From Sepiola atlantica (taxonomy: Eukaryota > Mollusca > Cephalopoda > Sepiida > Sepiolidae): DNA of 64,000 bases. Shown piece after piece: positions 12,461-23,564 of the stretch. The stretch is from NCBI GenBank assembly GCA_963556195.1, contig OY744525.1, positions 79,016,344 to 79,080,343 on the forward strand, written 5' to 3'. Both the position numbers and the translations under genes were made by a program. How positions within the stretch are numbered: the first letter of the stretch is position 1; the number at the start of each line of letters is the position of its first letter. The notes beneath the pieces were generated by a model. It was not told where the DNA came from and did no database searches. It was given only the letters and a program-made list of their open reading frames with translations.

Positions 12461-12699
12461 AAGTAAAATACTGATGTTCTTGGACTGTTAAGAGTAAATA
12501 CAAACATGACTGGGTGGGAAAGGTGATATATTAAGAACTATGCAAGCTGCTAGTTATGATTTTCTGTTTTACAACATAACTACCATTTTGTGGTTATTTA
12601 GTGTGAAAGATTTAAATTAAACTTAAATCAAGTAATTTGGAGGAGTTGGGTCACATTATATTAATGGTTTAGCTTCTTTTTTTTGCATGGCATATCAAC

Positions 12700-12905
12700 C
12701 CTTTTAGGGTTATTTAATGCTAGAACAGAATATCTAGTATAAATGATTCATTGAGCACAAGCTGCTATTTTACCCATCGTTGTGGAGGATTGTGCATAGC
12801 TTTCCCAAATGTATTATAGTGCAAGTGAATTCAATAGATCCGGTCAGATTTGAACTCAACTTAGTCGATTACATAGTCTGAATGCACATCCATTGCACCA
12901 CTCAA
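12700..12905 (-). repeat. tRNA-derived SINE copy (minus orientation)
   Basis: Same family as 12,330-12,460, with a better kept body: AGCTGCTATTTTACCCATCG, then CAATAGATCCGGTCAGATTT, GAACTCAACTTAGTCGATTA and CATCCATTGCACCACT. A single tail unit lies at 12,690-12,730. Confidence 0.6.
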
Positions 12906-12909
12906 TCTC

Positions 12910-13822
12910 TCTAGTTTAAATATGAAAATCTTTAAAAACAAAACAAAAGGTCCACCAAACAATTAAAAAAAGAAAAGAATTTATAGCTTGGATATTTTTA
13001 TACTATGTCAGTTCATCACCTTAAATTAAAATGATTTTATCTGCACTTTTTGTAGTTTTGAGGTATTAAGCTTCAATGTTTGCAAACCATAACATATTCA
13101 TATATTGACAAAGACATTTTTTTACAAACTATTTCATTTAACTTTATTCACAATGTTTCACTTGGGTGTCAATAAGGCAGAGATGTAACATGTATATCTA
13201 TTAGAGGACATGTGCTCAAATCCAGGTTTCTACCTCACACGATCTTTTAATAGTTTAAACACTACAGATTTCCTGATGGCATGTTTACTCCTAAAAACAG
13301 AACTTTTTTCATCCGTAATTTTCTCAGGATTAAACAAAGATTACTGTATGTAACTTAAGTGTTTATATACAGCATTTCAAATAGAACATACTACAGGCAT
13401 TAACTCAAAATAACCCAAAATTGCAGGTAGAAAGAACCGTTTTTAACTCACGTGATCAGTTTGTTTTTATTTTCTAGGTAAATTTGTTAATATTTTTACA
13501 ATTTCTTTTTCATTATTAAGCATTAAAAAAAATTTTTAAGTGAAAAAAAGAGACAGAAGTAAAAATGAACATAATTTTAAAACTTTATATCCAGCAAAAC
13601 CACTATTAATTATGCTCGTGGTCATGCTATATGGTTATGATATGTGGTCATGATAGATGGTCAGAGTGCAAAACTGGTGTTACAGACCTTTGAACACTTC
13701 GTCCAAGAAGGGTCCAATCAAGCTATAGGGCTCTAGAAGAGACCATACCAGCAGCGCTTTGAAGGCCTTCTCAGTTTTTTTGTACCCTTCACTTAAAACG
13801 GTGTTGGAAATTAACAGTAACA
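12910..13822. other. non-coding interval before the LTR element
   Basis: AT-rich. A slightly GC-richer piece at ~13,670-13,800 has no recognisable coding frame. It forms the left flank of the LTR element insertion. Confidence 0.4.
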
Positions 13823-13827
13823 ACATA

Positions 13828-14042
13828 TGTTATATCCTAAATTACATAGGACATACTAAATTAAGAATACGCCGAGTGGTTTGTGTTTAACAGGGATCCG
13901 GTAGGAAGTAGAGACGTTGACTCTTCACTGCCATCCAGATATCACTGCTCGTCTTATATACGTACTTTCGTATATAGTCAATACCTGATTACTTCCCTTT
14001 ATGTTAGTTTCGTATTTATGCCAAATCATGACCTTTACAACA
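13828..14042 (-). repeat. 3' LTR of the gypsy element
   Basis: 215 bp, bounded by TG...CA with TGTT/AACA inverted ends. It differs from the other LTR only at 13,884, 13,933 and 13,962. Confidence 0.95.
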
Positions 14043-14050
14043 CCTTCCCC
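14043..14050 (-). other. polypurine tract
   Basis: CCTTCCCC on the + strand, i.e. GGGGAAGG on the element's coding strand, directly abutting the 3' LTR, as expected for the plus-strand primer of reverse transcription. Confidence 0.75.
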
Positions 14051-14078
14051 TGAAGCTGAAATCTTCCCGATTTTAGCT

Positions 14079-14546
14079 TTAGTACCGTTTCCTTTTAGGA
14101 TCAGGGCTTAAACGCCTGATGATTTTCCTTTTTCTGGTGCTCTTCCTTCTGGTCTGCGTTATCTGCGGTAAGGAATTCTGTCCACCCCGTATGGTATGTT
14201 CAGGGGATACATTCATGGTTTCAGGTATATATACTGGCTTTGGTATATCAAATGTATCACATAATGTTTCCATTGAGATTTCTTCCGTATTTTGCGAAAT
14301 TCTGGGACGGATTTGATTTATGTGTCTTTTACAGACAAAACTTGGGCCTTGAATGGTATAAACCATGTTCCCAATTCTTTTCATAATGAAACCGTCCACC
14401 CAATGATTTTTTCCAATCTGAAAATTTTTAAAATACACTTTGTCCCCTGAGGAATAGCACTTTACTTTCAAGTTTTCTCCCTTAGAACTTTTCTTCTTCT
14501 CAGGTATAAGTCTATCGAAGATAGATCTAATTTTTCTAGCAAACAT
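14079..14546 (-). pseudogene. integrase C-terminal segment of gypsy pol
   Basis: 155 codons in the same frame as the upstream integrase segment and separated from it by a TGA at 14,562-14,564. The residues before this segment's first Met (SPAEL) and the start MFARKIRSIFDRLIPEKKK are the conserved integrase C-terminal junction of K02A2.6-like elements. It continues through the small SH3-like GDKVYFKNF...WVDGFIMKRIGNMVY fold and ends in a Lys/Arg-rich tail (TRRKSTRKRKIIRRLSPDPK) that probably binds nucleic acid. In an intact element it would be fused to the rest of pol; here it is reachable only by stop readthrough. The stop ends the segment 36 bases before the 3' side of the pol core. Confidence 0.85.
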
Positions 14547-14561
14547 CAGTTCTGCAGGGGA

Positions 14562-16295
14562 TCAATTAACATTATTATTTGGGTTCGGGATTACTCTGTA
14601 GATTGCTAGAAATGTTTGTATAGTTTGCTCATCTGTGTCCATATTCAGGTTTTTCTTTATTGCCCGTTTAAATGTGTCCACAAATTTTTCTGCCAACCCA
14701 TTCGACCTAGGATGGTAAACAGGTGTCGTGATATGTTGAATATTCAGCGATTTGCAGAATTCTTTAAATTCGTGACCTGTAAATGCTGTACCATTGTCAC
14801 TTACTATGGTTTTTGGTACACCAAAACGGCTAAAGATTTCGTTAAGTGCATTTACAGTGTTCCTTGCAGTTGGATGTCTGGTTTTAAATATCTCTGGCCA
14901 TTTAGAGAAAGAATCTACTACAATTAAGTAGAAAAAACCATTTAGAGGTCCGGCATAATCAATATGTAGACGTGACCAGGGTAGGTCCGTTTTCGGCCAT
15001 GGGGTCGTTTTTACTGGCGGATCTCGGGCTGCTAACTGACATCCTTTGCATGCTTTGACACAGTTTTCTACTTCTTTGTCCATACCAGGCCAATATATGT
15101 ATCCTCTAATTAAGGATTTCATTTTTGAGATGCCAGGATGACCTGTATGGAATTCCATTAATATTTTCCTTCGTAATGCCTGTGGAATTACGATTCTATC
15201 AGCATACATAAGTACACCTTCACAAATTGAAAAAAATGTAGTTTGTCCTACTTTGTTACTTTTTTCCCTCAGTCCTAATTGAGTTTTCATTTTCTTTATG
15301 AAAATGTCTTTTTCAGCTTTTCTTTTAATCTCTTCAAGGGTTATTGGAAGTTCACGTATCATATTACACATTGAACTTGTACATTCGCTTTCATCTTTAA
15401 GAGCAGCAATTACTGTCTCTTCGAAACTTTCGTTTCTTTTTGGAATCAACCTTGATAGTGCATCCGCGTGTCCTAACTTTTTCGATGACACATGCTCCAT
15501 CTTAAACTGATAGTTTAAGAGAGTTACAGCCCATCGCTGTAGTCGATTTGCGGTATGCTTAGGAATGCCTTTCTTTGATCCAAATATCATAATCAAGGAT
15601 TTATGGTCTGTTTGCAATGTGAAGGTCCGTCCATAGAGAAATCGATTATACTTTTTGACTCCAAATATTATCGACAGAGCCTCCTTTTCAATCTGGCTAT
15701 AGTTTTTCTCAGCTGCAACCAAAGTTCTTGATGCATGAGCGATTGCTTTTGTTGTTCCATCCTCATATTTATGGAGTAATGCAGCGCCAACGCCGTAATC
15801 ACTGACGTCCGTTGTTAGTACTAACTCCTTGTCTGGATGAAAATGCGCTAATGCCAAGTCTGATAGTAGACATTTCTTAATTTTTTGGAAAGCAGATTCA
15901 CATTCCTTATTCCAACTCCATTTACTACCCTTTTTTAGTAACTCGTTTAGAGGAGCTCTCAAATTATGCACATTAGGTATGTATATCGCGTAATATTGAA
16001 CCAATCCCAAAAATGATTGTGGCTTCGGTACTGAGTCTGGAGCAGGCATCTTTTCAATTGCTTCGGGCCGTTGTGGATCTGGTCTTCGTCCCTCTTTGTC
16101 GATTATTTGACCAAGGTATCTAATCCTTTCCATAAAAAAATCGCATTTCTCCGGGCTCAATCTGAATCCAAACTCCTCTATTCTCTTAAATACTTCTCTG
16201 ACGTGCTTCTTGTGTTCATGCAAATTTCTGCTCTTTATCAGGATATCGTCAAGGTATGCCATTGAAAATTCCAATCCTGCGAGCATCGTATCCAT
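14562..16295 (-). pseudogene. gypsy pol: RT C-terminus, RNase H and integrase
   Basis: 577 codons; the open frame actually reaches back to 16,340, just after a TGA at 16,341-16,343. In order: the RT YLDD box (MAYLDDILI, ~13-21) and thumb (LSPEKCDFF...YLG); RNase H with TTDVSDYGVGAALL (~165), the EKEALSIIFG and TDHKSL motifs and GHADALSR at its end; integrase zinc finger (FHTGHPG ... CVKACKGCQ), then the catalytic Asp of LHIDYAGP, the Asp of IVSDNGTAF and the Glu of SNGLAEKF. All catalytic residues of the three enzymes are present. The frame stops at 14,562. Function in a complete copy: copying of RNA to cDNA and its integration. Confidence 0.93.
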
Positions 16296-16340
16296 AACCT
16301 GTTGAAACAGAGCAGGGGCGACCTTTAATCCGAACGGAAG

Positions 16341-16979
16341 TCATTTTAGTTTAAAAATACCCTTATGCGTGTTAATGCACAGGTACTTTGAACATTCGTC
16401 ATTGACTTTGATTTGCAAGTATGCATCCGAGAGGTCTATTTCGGAAAAAATTTTTCCTCCGTTTAGTTTTGAGAATAGATCTTCTGCCGACGGAAGGGGG
16501 TAATTGTGGTCCTGCAAACAGTCATTAAGGCCCGTCGAAAAATCAGCGCAGACTCTTATTTTGTTATTCTTTTTCTTCACATATACCGTCGAACTTGCCC
16601 AATCCGTGTGGTCAACCTTTTCAATGACGTCTAATTGTTGAAGTCTCTCCAACTCCTTCTTTATTGCGTCCATCGATGAAAAAGGTACATTTCTTTTAGG
16701 TTTGAACACTGGGGTGGCATTTTTCTTCACCTCAAATTTTGCTTCTATTTTCACACAGTATCCAAGTTTTTCGGCAAAAACTTTTGGGAATTCGGCATTT
16801 AAATCGTCCATGAAGCCTTCTATTTGGTTTGATTTCTCTGTGGTCAACCTATTACAAAAAGAATTAACCGGTCGTTCCCATAAGTTGAACAGGACAATCC
16901 AATCCACTCCAAATAGACTTGTGTTCCTTCCTGGTACTACGTACACTTTGGACTTGTGTTTGACCACCAAATGACACAT
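16341..16979 (-). pseudogene. gypsy pol: end of protease and RT N-terminal half
   Basis: 213 codons. The first ~30 residues (VVPGRNTSLFGVDWI) belong to the protease C-terminus, whose N-terminal half lies in a different frame upstream. The connector is followed by RT fingers and palm: KPKRNVPFSSMD, LDVIEKVDHTDWASSTVYV, KIRVCADFSTGLND and the first catalytic-Asp motif EIDLSDAYLQI. It ends at TGA 16,341-16,343 inside the block just before the conserved LPFGLKVAP region, and the frame continues unchanged after it. The stop is one C-to-T transition (at a CpG) from Arg. The ATG at 16,979 is unlikely to be a real start. Confidence 0.9.
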
Positions 16980-17358
16980 TGCACCTCAGTTCTCCTTTGA
17001 ATTCCAACCTTTTGCCGCACACACTCTTCGCCATCTTGCTGGTTTCTCTTAGTTCAGGTCGACCGATCCTTCTCCAGATATCTTCATCTATGATGCTAAT
17101 GTCCACACTACTATCCAGGAGAAATGTTACAGGATGTCCATTTATCTTTACATCGACATATTTACGCCTTTCGCAGCTTTTCTCTTTCCTTGTGCGAAGC
17201 GTATTAACTTTGTCGGTCCTTCGTTTTTTCTTCTGGTTACAATATGTTCCCTTGTGGCCTTTGAATCCACATTCGTAACATATCCTATTCCTGAACCAGC
17301 AGATCTTTTTGGTGTGTCTTGTACTTCCGCAGCATTCACAACTTTGGTCCTTGTACAT
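16864..17358 (-). pseudogene. gypsy nucleocapsid zinc knuckles and protease N-terminal half
   Basis: 164 codons, open upstream to about 17,505 in the same frame. Two CCHC knuckles lie in tandem (CECCGSTRHTKKIC at ~8-21 and CYECGFKGHKGTYC at ~28-41), then a basic linker and the retropepsin-like protease core (GHPVTFLLDSSVDISIIDED, ~71-90). The catalytic triplet, normally D-T/S-G, reads D-S-S (codons 17,107-17,115): the Gly is replaced by Ser, one G-to-A change away. From about 16,960 the frame diverges from protease sequence, which continues in the frame of the downstream segment, so a 1-base shift lies near 16,945-16,965. Confidence 0.88.
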
Positions 17359-17495
17359 TCTGGGAGTCTTTTGTTCCTGAGTCTTGTATATTCTAGAGGT
17401 CCTTTGCCTTTTTACATGTTGTATCTTGTAAACGCTTTTTTCTTCAATGCAGGTGTTGTCTCTTTTGATATTAATGAGACGTTGACACTCCTCGG

Positions 17496-17792
17496 TTACT
17501 TTTTTGTAAAGTTACATTCGGGTCCGACTCCATAATTGTCAGGATCCGGGATCTGAATATCTTTGTTCCTTGGTGCTGTGAGCCCTTGTACAAAGATTAA
17601 ACATTTAAATAAATCTGCCGAAATTTCATTTAATTTAAATGATTCACATAAGCAATTTACCGTACATGCATATTCTAAATAGTCTTCGGATTCCGACTTC
17701 TGTAAATTTAAACATTTATATCTAGAATGAAAAAGGCTGTCTCGTTTATCAAATATTCTAGATAAAGTATTAATTGTCTCTTCAAAATTCAC
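17496..17792 (-). pseudogene. gypsy gag, C-terminal capsid part
   Basis: 98 codons of capsid-like sequence (NFEETINTLSRIFDKRDSLF, ESEDYLEYACTVNCLCESF) typical of gag of K02A2.6-like elements. The same frame is open upstream to ~17,925, but the N-terminal gag lies in another frame, so a 1-base shift occurs near 17,920-17,930. Near the end the conserved frame changes again at about 17,550 and at a six-A run near 17,505-17,510. Each shift is compatible with one extra base. Confidence 0.75.
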
Positions 17793-17925
17793 TTCCTCCG
17801 GTTTTTTGGGTAAAATTAAATTAGCATACTTGGTGTTTTCGTCCGTCCCCAGTTTTTGTAGTAACAGTGTAACTTTTTCTTCGTCGGTCCAGTCCGAACA
17901 TCTTTTTGTAAAAACTGTTTCGTAC

Positions 17926-18222
17926 CTATGCTGGAAATGTAACGCCAGTATCGGGAGAGTAGTGAAATTCTGACAAAGAATTTGAAATACCCTCTGCAGA
18001 AAAATTAGTTTTCTTCCTATCTGTCGACGTTTGAATTAATTTTTCAAAATTCTTTTGTTGCGTTAACATTTGGCGTTGAAGTATTTTTGTTTGCTCCTGT
18101 TGTGCCTCTAAAGTTTTTTGTGTCAATTCTTGCTGTTGCAGTAGCTGTTGTTGTAGCTGTTGTTGTTGTTGCTGCTGTATACTTAGAGTTAACGCCTTCG
18201 TCAACTCAGCCAATTGCTCCAT
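17926..18222 (-). pseudogene. gypsy gag N-terminus with poly-Gln coiled stretch
   Basis: Starts at ATG 18,220-18,222 (MEQLAELTKALTLSIQQQQQ). Residues ~15-45 are Gln-rich and heptad-like, probably a coiled coil for particle assembly. The frame closes after ...DTGVTFPA, where the gag homology moves to another frame. This is the most 5' ATG that opens the gag frame. A 680-base untranslated leader separates it from the 5' LTR. Confidence 0.75.
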
Positions 18223-18224
18223 TT

Positions 18225-18885
18225 TAGCTTAATTACAGTACAAAATATCTTTCCAAAGTTTACAACAATAATTTCACAAAAAGTTCGTCAATATGCGTTT
18301 TCGTAAATTAGCAACAATACTTCCATAAGTTTTGAAAAAATAAATGTTTCACAAAGTTTATACAATTTAGCAACAGTCTTTTACCAGATAAACTTTTTCA
18401 CAAAATAATTTCAGACAATAAAACGTTTCCAAAATCCGCACAACAAATAGTTTCAATTACTTTAGACAAAGCAATGAACAATTATTTTTCACAAAAATAC
18501 GGCTGCACTTGGGAGAGAAAAAAAACATATAACAATAATTTCTGAATTGTTTAAAGAAAAAAAAAATCGTAAGCGTTCTTTTTTTCTTTCGAAATTTGTA
18601 ATCTCACGGTGCAGTTTCGAATTCAGCTTGTGCTTCCCAAATATTTTTTCGTCAACATACAGATAAAGTTCACTTTACCATAAAATTGTTTCGAGTACAA
18701 TTTTCTTTACTTTCCCGTTAGTTCTTACCGAAGAAATCCGTACTTTTTACTACTTTAGATAGTAAAATTCTCTTTTATTTGACGCACGTGTCGACGTTTT
18801 TGTCTTGCCGTCCTTGCAAATTTTCTTAAAAAAAAAAATCCTTGAATAGTACGGTAATTTATCTCTGTTAAGAGAAAAAAAATAT
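18225..18885 (-). other. untranslated leader of the gypsy element
   Basis: A/T-rich, with repeated CACAAA(A) and AACAATA pieces. No conserved coding frame. It presumably carries packaging signals. Confidence 0.5.
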
Positions 18886-18897
18886 CCTCGTTCGCCA
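18886..18897 (-). other. primer-binding site
   Basis: Coding-strand TGGCGAACGAGG begins one base after the 5' LTR. The TGG start pairs with the CCA end of a tRNA. I cannot name the tRNA with confidence. Confidence 0.7.
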
Positions 18898-18898
18898 C

Positions 18899-19113
18899 TG
18901 TTATATCCTAAATTACATAGGACATACTAAATTAAGAATACGCCGAGTGGTTTGCGTTTAACAGGGATCCGGTAGGAAGTAGAGACGTTGACTCTTCACT
19001 GCCGTCCAGATATCACTGCTCGTCTTATATACATACTTTCGTATATAGTCAATACCTGATTACTTCCCTTTATGTTAGTTTCGTATTTATGCCAAATCAT
19101 GACCTTTACAACA
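18899..19113 (-). repeat. 5' LTR of the gypsy element
   Basis: 215 bp, 212/215 identical to the 3' LTR. Variant positions are 18,955, 19,004 and 19,033. Confidence 0.95.
19022..19031 (-). promoter_or_regulatory. TATA-like box in the 5' LTR
   Basis: The coding strand reads TATATAAGAC about 83 bases into the LTR, the only good TATA match. It is conserved in the 3' LTR (13,951-13,960). Inferred promoter of the genomic RNA. Confidence 0.45.
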
Positions 19114-19129
19114 ACATATAAAAGAAAAA

Positions 19130-19400
19130 TCTTACATCACATGTGTGTGAATCTAGCCCAAACTTAAATTCTGTCAAACTTCCACTCTTTTGAAAATTGC
19201 TATAATGTTAAGTCTGAAAACTTGTATTCCTTATAAAAATATATAATTTATTGAATAAATATTGAGAATTTCATTAAAATTAGATAATTCTTTGATATTT
19301 TGAGATTGAAAAAATTAACATGTTGGTTTGTTTACAAAGAATAGGCTAGTCTCCTAATGGGGGCCCTTTTATCATAGATTGTTTGGAAGGGGCATGATCC
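19130..19400 (+). repeat. dispersed repeat, inverted partner of 34,080-34,345
   Basis: Shared with the reverse complement of 34,080-34,345: AATTTATTGAATAAATATTGAGAA, the GATTGTTTGG(A)AGGG piece and the GTTTACAAAGAATA block. Insertion of the LTR element interrupted its left side. Confidence 0.55.
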
Positions 19401-19799
19401 CTTTCTAGAACTGATTCAGGATATAGAATTTGCTAACTGATGTGTATATATTCTGAACTCATAATGCTGACACTATCAGAGAAATTATGAAGTAGTGGCT
19501 TCATGCTGAATATGTGTCGACCGGAAAGCTACAATTTTCAACAAGGCCATTTTCTACGTTTGGTGAAGATCCCTTATTTTTCAATGTATATCTTTAACTG
19601 CAACCTCTTATGATAGTTTTGCCACACAGCCTTTAATTTGTGTGAAACCTTATCTTTTACTCCAAGGCAATATCCCATATCCTACAATGTATATTTATAA
19701 ACCACAACACCATATGATAGACACTCCAATTTTAAAATCCCAATATGGAGGGCAAAATTCTAGTTATTATGGATAATTTACTTTCCTGGAAAAAGAAAA

Positions 19800-21590
19800 G
19801 GATACAGTGAAAGAAATAAAATAAAATTGATATAAAAATAAATAAAGACGAAAATCCATTCTATATTGATTTTTTTTTCATCTGTCTTAAGCTATTTTTT
19901 GGTGGAAATAAAAAAAAGAGAGAAAATATATGTATACAAAAATAAAGATAGATAATAGCTTTTTTTTAAGTAAGGAAATTTGGCAGAAAAGATCATCCAC
20001 TTATAAAGTAGAATGATAAGGTAAATTTGTCATATTGGAATACAAAGTTAGTGAAGCAAAACCCTTGTCAGACAATATCTAAGGAAATCAATAAAAAATC
20101 TAAAAACTGACAGTCTTACAGCTTTGCGTTATACCCTAGTTATATTTATTATTAAATAAAAAATATTTCTCTTCTATTATTTTCATTCGTTTCATTTTAC
20201 ATTTTTTTTTAACACTTTCATGCTTCTGTAACTTTTCAGTCTAAATACCAGCAGATGTGAACATTTGTCTGCCAGCCATAACCACGATTTACCTTTTTTT
20301 TTTAAATGTTATTTGCATTAATTTATTCATTTTAGCATTCTTTATAGCTACACTCATTTCTTAGATGATGTTCAAGTGGGAAAATGTTACACTCTTAGGT
20401 GTGTACGTCAACAGTCTTCAAAAGGTCTTCAACTCTCTGCTTTCTTCGTCTTCTCTTGTGACGTATCCATTCTTTTGTTCGCATAGCTTGAGGTGTGATC
20501 TTACAATTTAACCCTTTCCACCAAATATTTCTATCTTGGCTTTTATCTCATTCGTTCTTCACCCGCATTTATTTTTTTCTGTTACCCTTTGTTCCTATCT
20601 GTGTTTTATTTCATATTTCCTCTTCTGTACTCGATCACAAAACTTGTAACATAAAGAATCGTGATATTGCCTGCAGAATAAGCTCCAAATGTGTGAATAA
20701 TTGTAGTTAACCTTTAAAACACATGAGTCATATTGGCAAAGAAATATAACAGAAAAAGAGACTCTTACAGAAAAAAAGATAATAGGATCGAATAAAATTA
20801 ATCTTTAAGAAAGATTCTAATATTTTTGTTAACAGACTTTAGATGGTTGAACCGAACCTCTAAACGCAGACTTCCTCCTCTAAATTTTTTATTACTAATT
20901 TCTTTTTTGGATTAAGCACCAAATTTTCAGATTATAAATATTGATTTTTATAATTTCACATTAATATAACATAAATTTTTATTTCGATTTATTGGTTTGT
21001 AAATGAACAAAAGGTTAATTTAACCCTTGTTATTCCACAAAGTTATTTTTAAAACATGACCATTCTCCTTCCATTTAAAAATAAACATGAAATATACATG
21101 GAAATGGCCTGGAGGGTCTATTTACGTTAAATTAATGTTGCAAACAGTCCCACAAATTGGTAAGATTTTCAAATTATATTTTTACCATCTGAACATTCAG
21201 TGTTTAATCGATAGTATTTTTAAAAAATCAAAAAACGGAGTGATTCAATCGTCCAAAGTCTTTTTTGTGTTGGCCAGTATAATAAATTTAAAAATTTTAA
21301 TATGAAAAGTAAAAAATTTATTAAATAAAAGAAACATTTTTTATTTATTTCTTGTGTATAGTTTAAAATAGATAATTATCTCCCTTACTTTACATTGGTG
21401 CTAAAATCGTTGTCCAGTGTTTCGATTGAAATTGTGTTAATGTCATGACAGGGTGCATGCTAGTCCTAATCATTTTTGTTGCGATAAACAATCCTCTGAA
21501 TACAGTGATTTATAATTGGTACAAGTTTTAGGTCTGCATTAGATGGGGCAGCTTGAAAAGCAGATAAACTAACAGATAGAGAACTTGCAT
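19800..21590. other. non-coding interval
   Basis: AT-rich. Small open frames (20,495-20,710, 21,087-21,305) show no conserved motif. Nothing else is recognised. Confidence 0.45.
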
Positions 21591-21591
21591 C

Positions 21592-21594
<3 letters not shown>

Positions 21595-21676
<82 letters not shown>
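21595..21676. repeat. (AT)n-(AG)n compound microsatellite
   Basis: About 16 AT units directly followed by about 24 AG units. Confidence 0.95.
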
Positions 21677-21682
<6 letters not shown>

Positions 21683-21963
21683 CCATCTTGAATTATTTGC
21701 TCCATTTGACGGTCTACTTTTGTATTCCTTTTTTGAGAAGGGCAAGTTTCTCCCGAAATTATTAAAAGGTGTTACACCATCCCGGATATTTTCATTAATA
21801 ATTAGCAGTAAGTCTCATATTTACTGATTTGATATGTGAAAATAAAATGATTTTATGAAGGTGCGTTACCCAAATACTGTCTTCGATTGTTTCTTTTTGT
21901 TCATACTTTCTTTCACCATTCCGGTCTTTCTGCACTGCTATCAGCCTTCATAAATACCTACTT

Positions 21964-21979
21964 ACACACACACACACAC

Positions 21980-22016
<37 letters not shown>
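21964..22016. repeat. (CA)n-(TA)n compound microsatellite
   Basis: CA units then about 17 TA units. With the next AT array it bounds a 300 bp GC-richer block (22,017-22,313) that has short open frames on the minus strand but no recognisable product. Confidence 0.9.
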
Positions 22017-22020
<4 letters not shown>

Positions 22021-22309
22021 GACTCTCCCGTCGGTTTCTCTGTATGAGGTTCCGTCAACCCTGTTTATTGAACCGTGTTTGAGTCGCAAAAACAAATTTA
22101 GTTGCAAGAAACCCACACAAGCTTTGATTATAGTGGTAAGGCTTGTGTAGCACCATCCACACGTTTTGGAACTGCTGATAGTACACCATCGGTTCAAAAG
22201 TTTGCCACAGACAGCATGAACAACAGACCTCAGGTTTTACATCAGAGTTTCCCATCTCCTAGATGCATGCCTTAACAAAGACTGAAAAACCACTGTTAAA
22301 CTACTAGGA

Positions 22310-22313
<4 letters not shown>

Positions 22314-22377
<64 letters not shown>
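22314..22377. repeat. (AT)n-(AG)n compound microsatellite
   Basis: About 20 AT units followed by about 11 AG units. Confidence 0.95.
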
Positions 22378-22378
<1 letters not shown>

Positions 22379-22379
22379 A

Positions 22380-23326
22380 ATAATTAGTGTATGACCTAAT
22401 GAGTCACATGTAGTCTAGTTACTTATATATATATTGAATGAATGAATTAACACGTCATACGGGTGCTGTATTTTTATTTCTCATCTGTGTATGAATTTAA
22501 TTATTTTTGATTTTTATTTACTCAGCCCTGAAAGTAATCTGTGTGTCTAAACTAATGATGTGTGATGATATCGGCATTGTAATGTTGATTATAAAGACAA
22601 TTGATGGCCCTATCAATAGCAATGAATATTCATCATTCTAATCCTCAAAATAATAACTAAAATCGCCATCTTGGCTAAAAGCAAACAAAAAAAAAACATT
22701 CATGATTTCCTATTACATGAAAAATCTTTGAAATGCCGGTTTTTTTAATATAATTTTCTTGCCATGAATATTCATAATTTTAATTTAAAAATGACTTTTC
22801 TTTAAAAAATAAAAAGTAAAAATGCCCGTACCGTTATTGCTAATAAATATTCATGAGTTTTTAATTAGAAGTGTAATATTTCAAATGTTCATCTTATCAA
22901 CATGATGAATATTCATGTGTTTGAGTTTAGCTATTAGAAGGAGAATGTTCTAAATGACCCCAAAATATTGAGTTTTATTGAATATTTATAATTTCAAAAT
23001 TTTTATTGGGGGTGGGGAGATAAAATCTATAAAAAAATTGCGACATATTTTTGGGGAGTTTAAATATTGATTCTTTCTTTAAAAAATAATTGGAAATGAC
23101 TAATTTGTCAAATAGTCTGACGATTCTATTGGACTAAGAATAATTACTTTTAGATTTTAGATTTGAATTTATCCCCTACATCATTGGTCCGGATCTGAGT
23201 TTCAGGTCTCTTTATGAGTTCAAGCTTCATAAACATCAGCTATATAAACTTTAATAATCATTTGAGAACTCTACATCATCTTTCTTGAAGAGAATCTAAT
23301 GAGTTTAATACTTAACCCTAAAAGTG

Positions 23327-23328
<2 letters not shown>
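22380..23328. other. non-coding interval with repeated ATGAATATTCAT
   Basis: The palindromic string (A)TGAATATTCAT or a one-base variant recurs at about 22,623, 22,764, 22,845 and 22,903, about 60-140 bp apart. No gene. Confidence 0.45.

Positions 23329-23329
<1 letters not shown>

Positions 23330-23402
<73 letters not shown>
23330..23402. repeat. (AT)n microsatellite
   Basis: About 36 AT units. Confidence 0.95.
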
Positions 23403-23404
<2 letters not shown>

Positions 23405-23564
23405 CGACTTTATTTTATTAAGTCTATTTTTCCAGTGCAACTTCAGACATTATAGGAAAATAACTGACCACTTCATTAGCTAGTCTTTTCCACTCACCAC
23501 CTACAGCACGTCCTAATGCCTGTTTCACGAAAATATTCTTACATTTTGTCTACTTACAAATATT

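Larger units (their letters stand above)
13828..19113 (-). mobile_element. Ty3/gypsy LTR retrotransposon, full length (5,286 bp)
   Basis: Two 215 bp direct LTRs (13,828-14,042 and 18,899-19,113) begin TGTTAT and end AACA on the + strand. They are flanked by the 5 bp target duplication ACATA (13,823-13,827 and 19,114-19,118). On the minus strand the order is 5' LTR, primer-binding site, gag with poly-Gln, two CCHC zinc knuckles, aspartic protease, reverse transcriptase, RNase H, integrase, polypurine tract, 3' LTR. Integrase after RT places it in Ty3/gypsy (Metaviridae-type). The product resembles the widespread invertebrate K02A2.6-like polyproteins. No envelope gene is present. The LTRs differ at 3 sites, all transitions, implying a recent insertion, yet the polyprotein frame is broken in at least six places. 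Confidence 0.95.

Noticed and set aside
14616..17535. Plus-strand frames across the retrotransposon (e.g. 14,616-14,927, 16,702-16,974, 17,134-17,535)
   Set aside because: Antisense shadows of gag-pol; no conserved motif.
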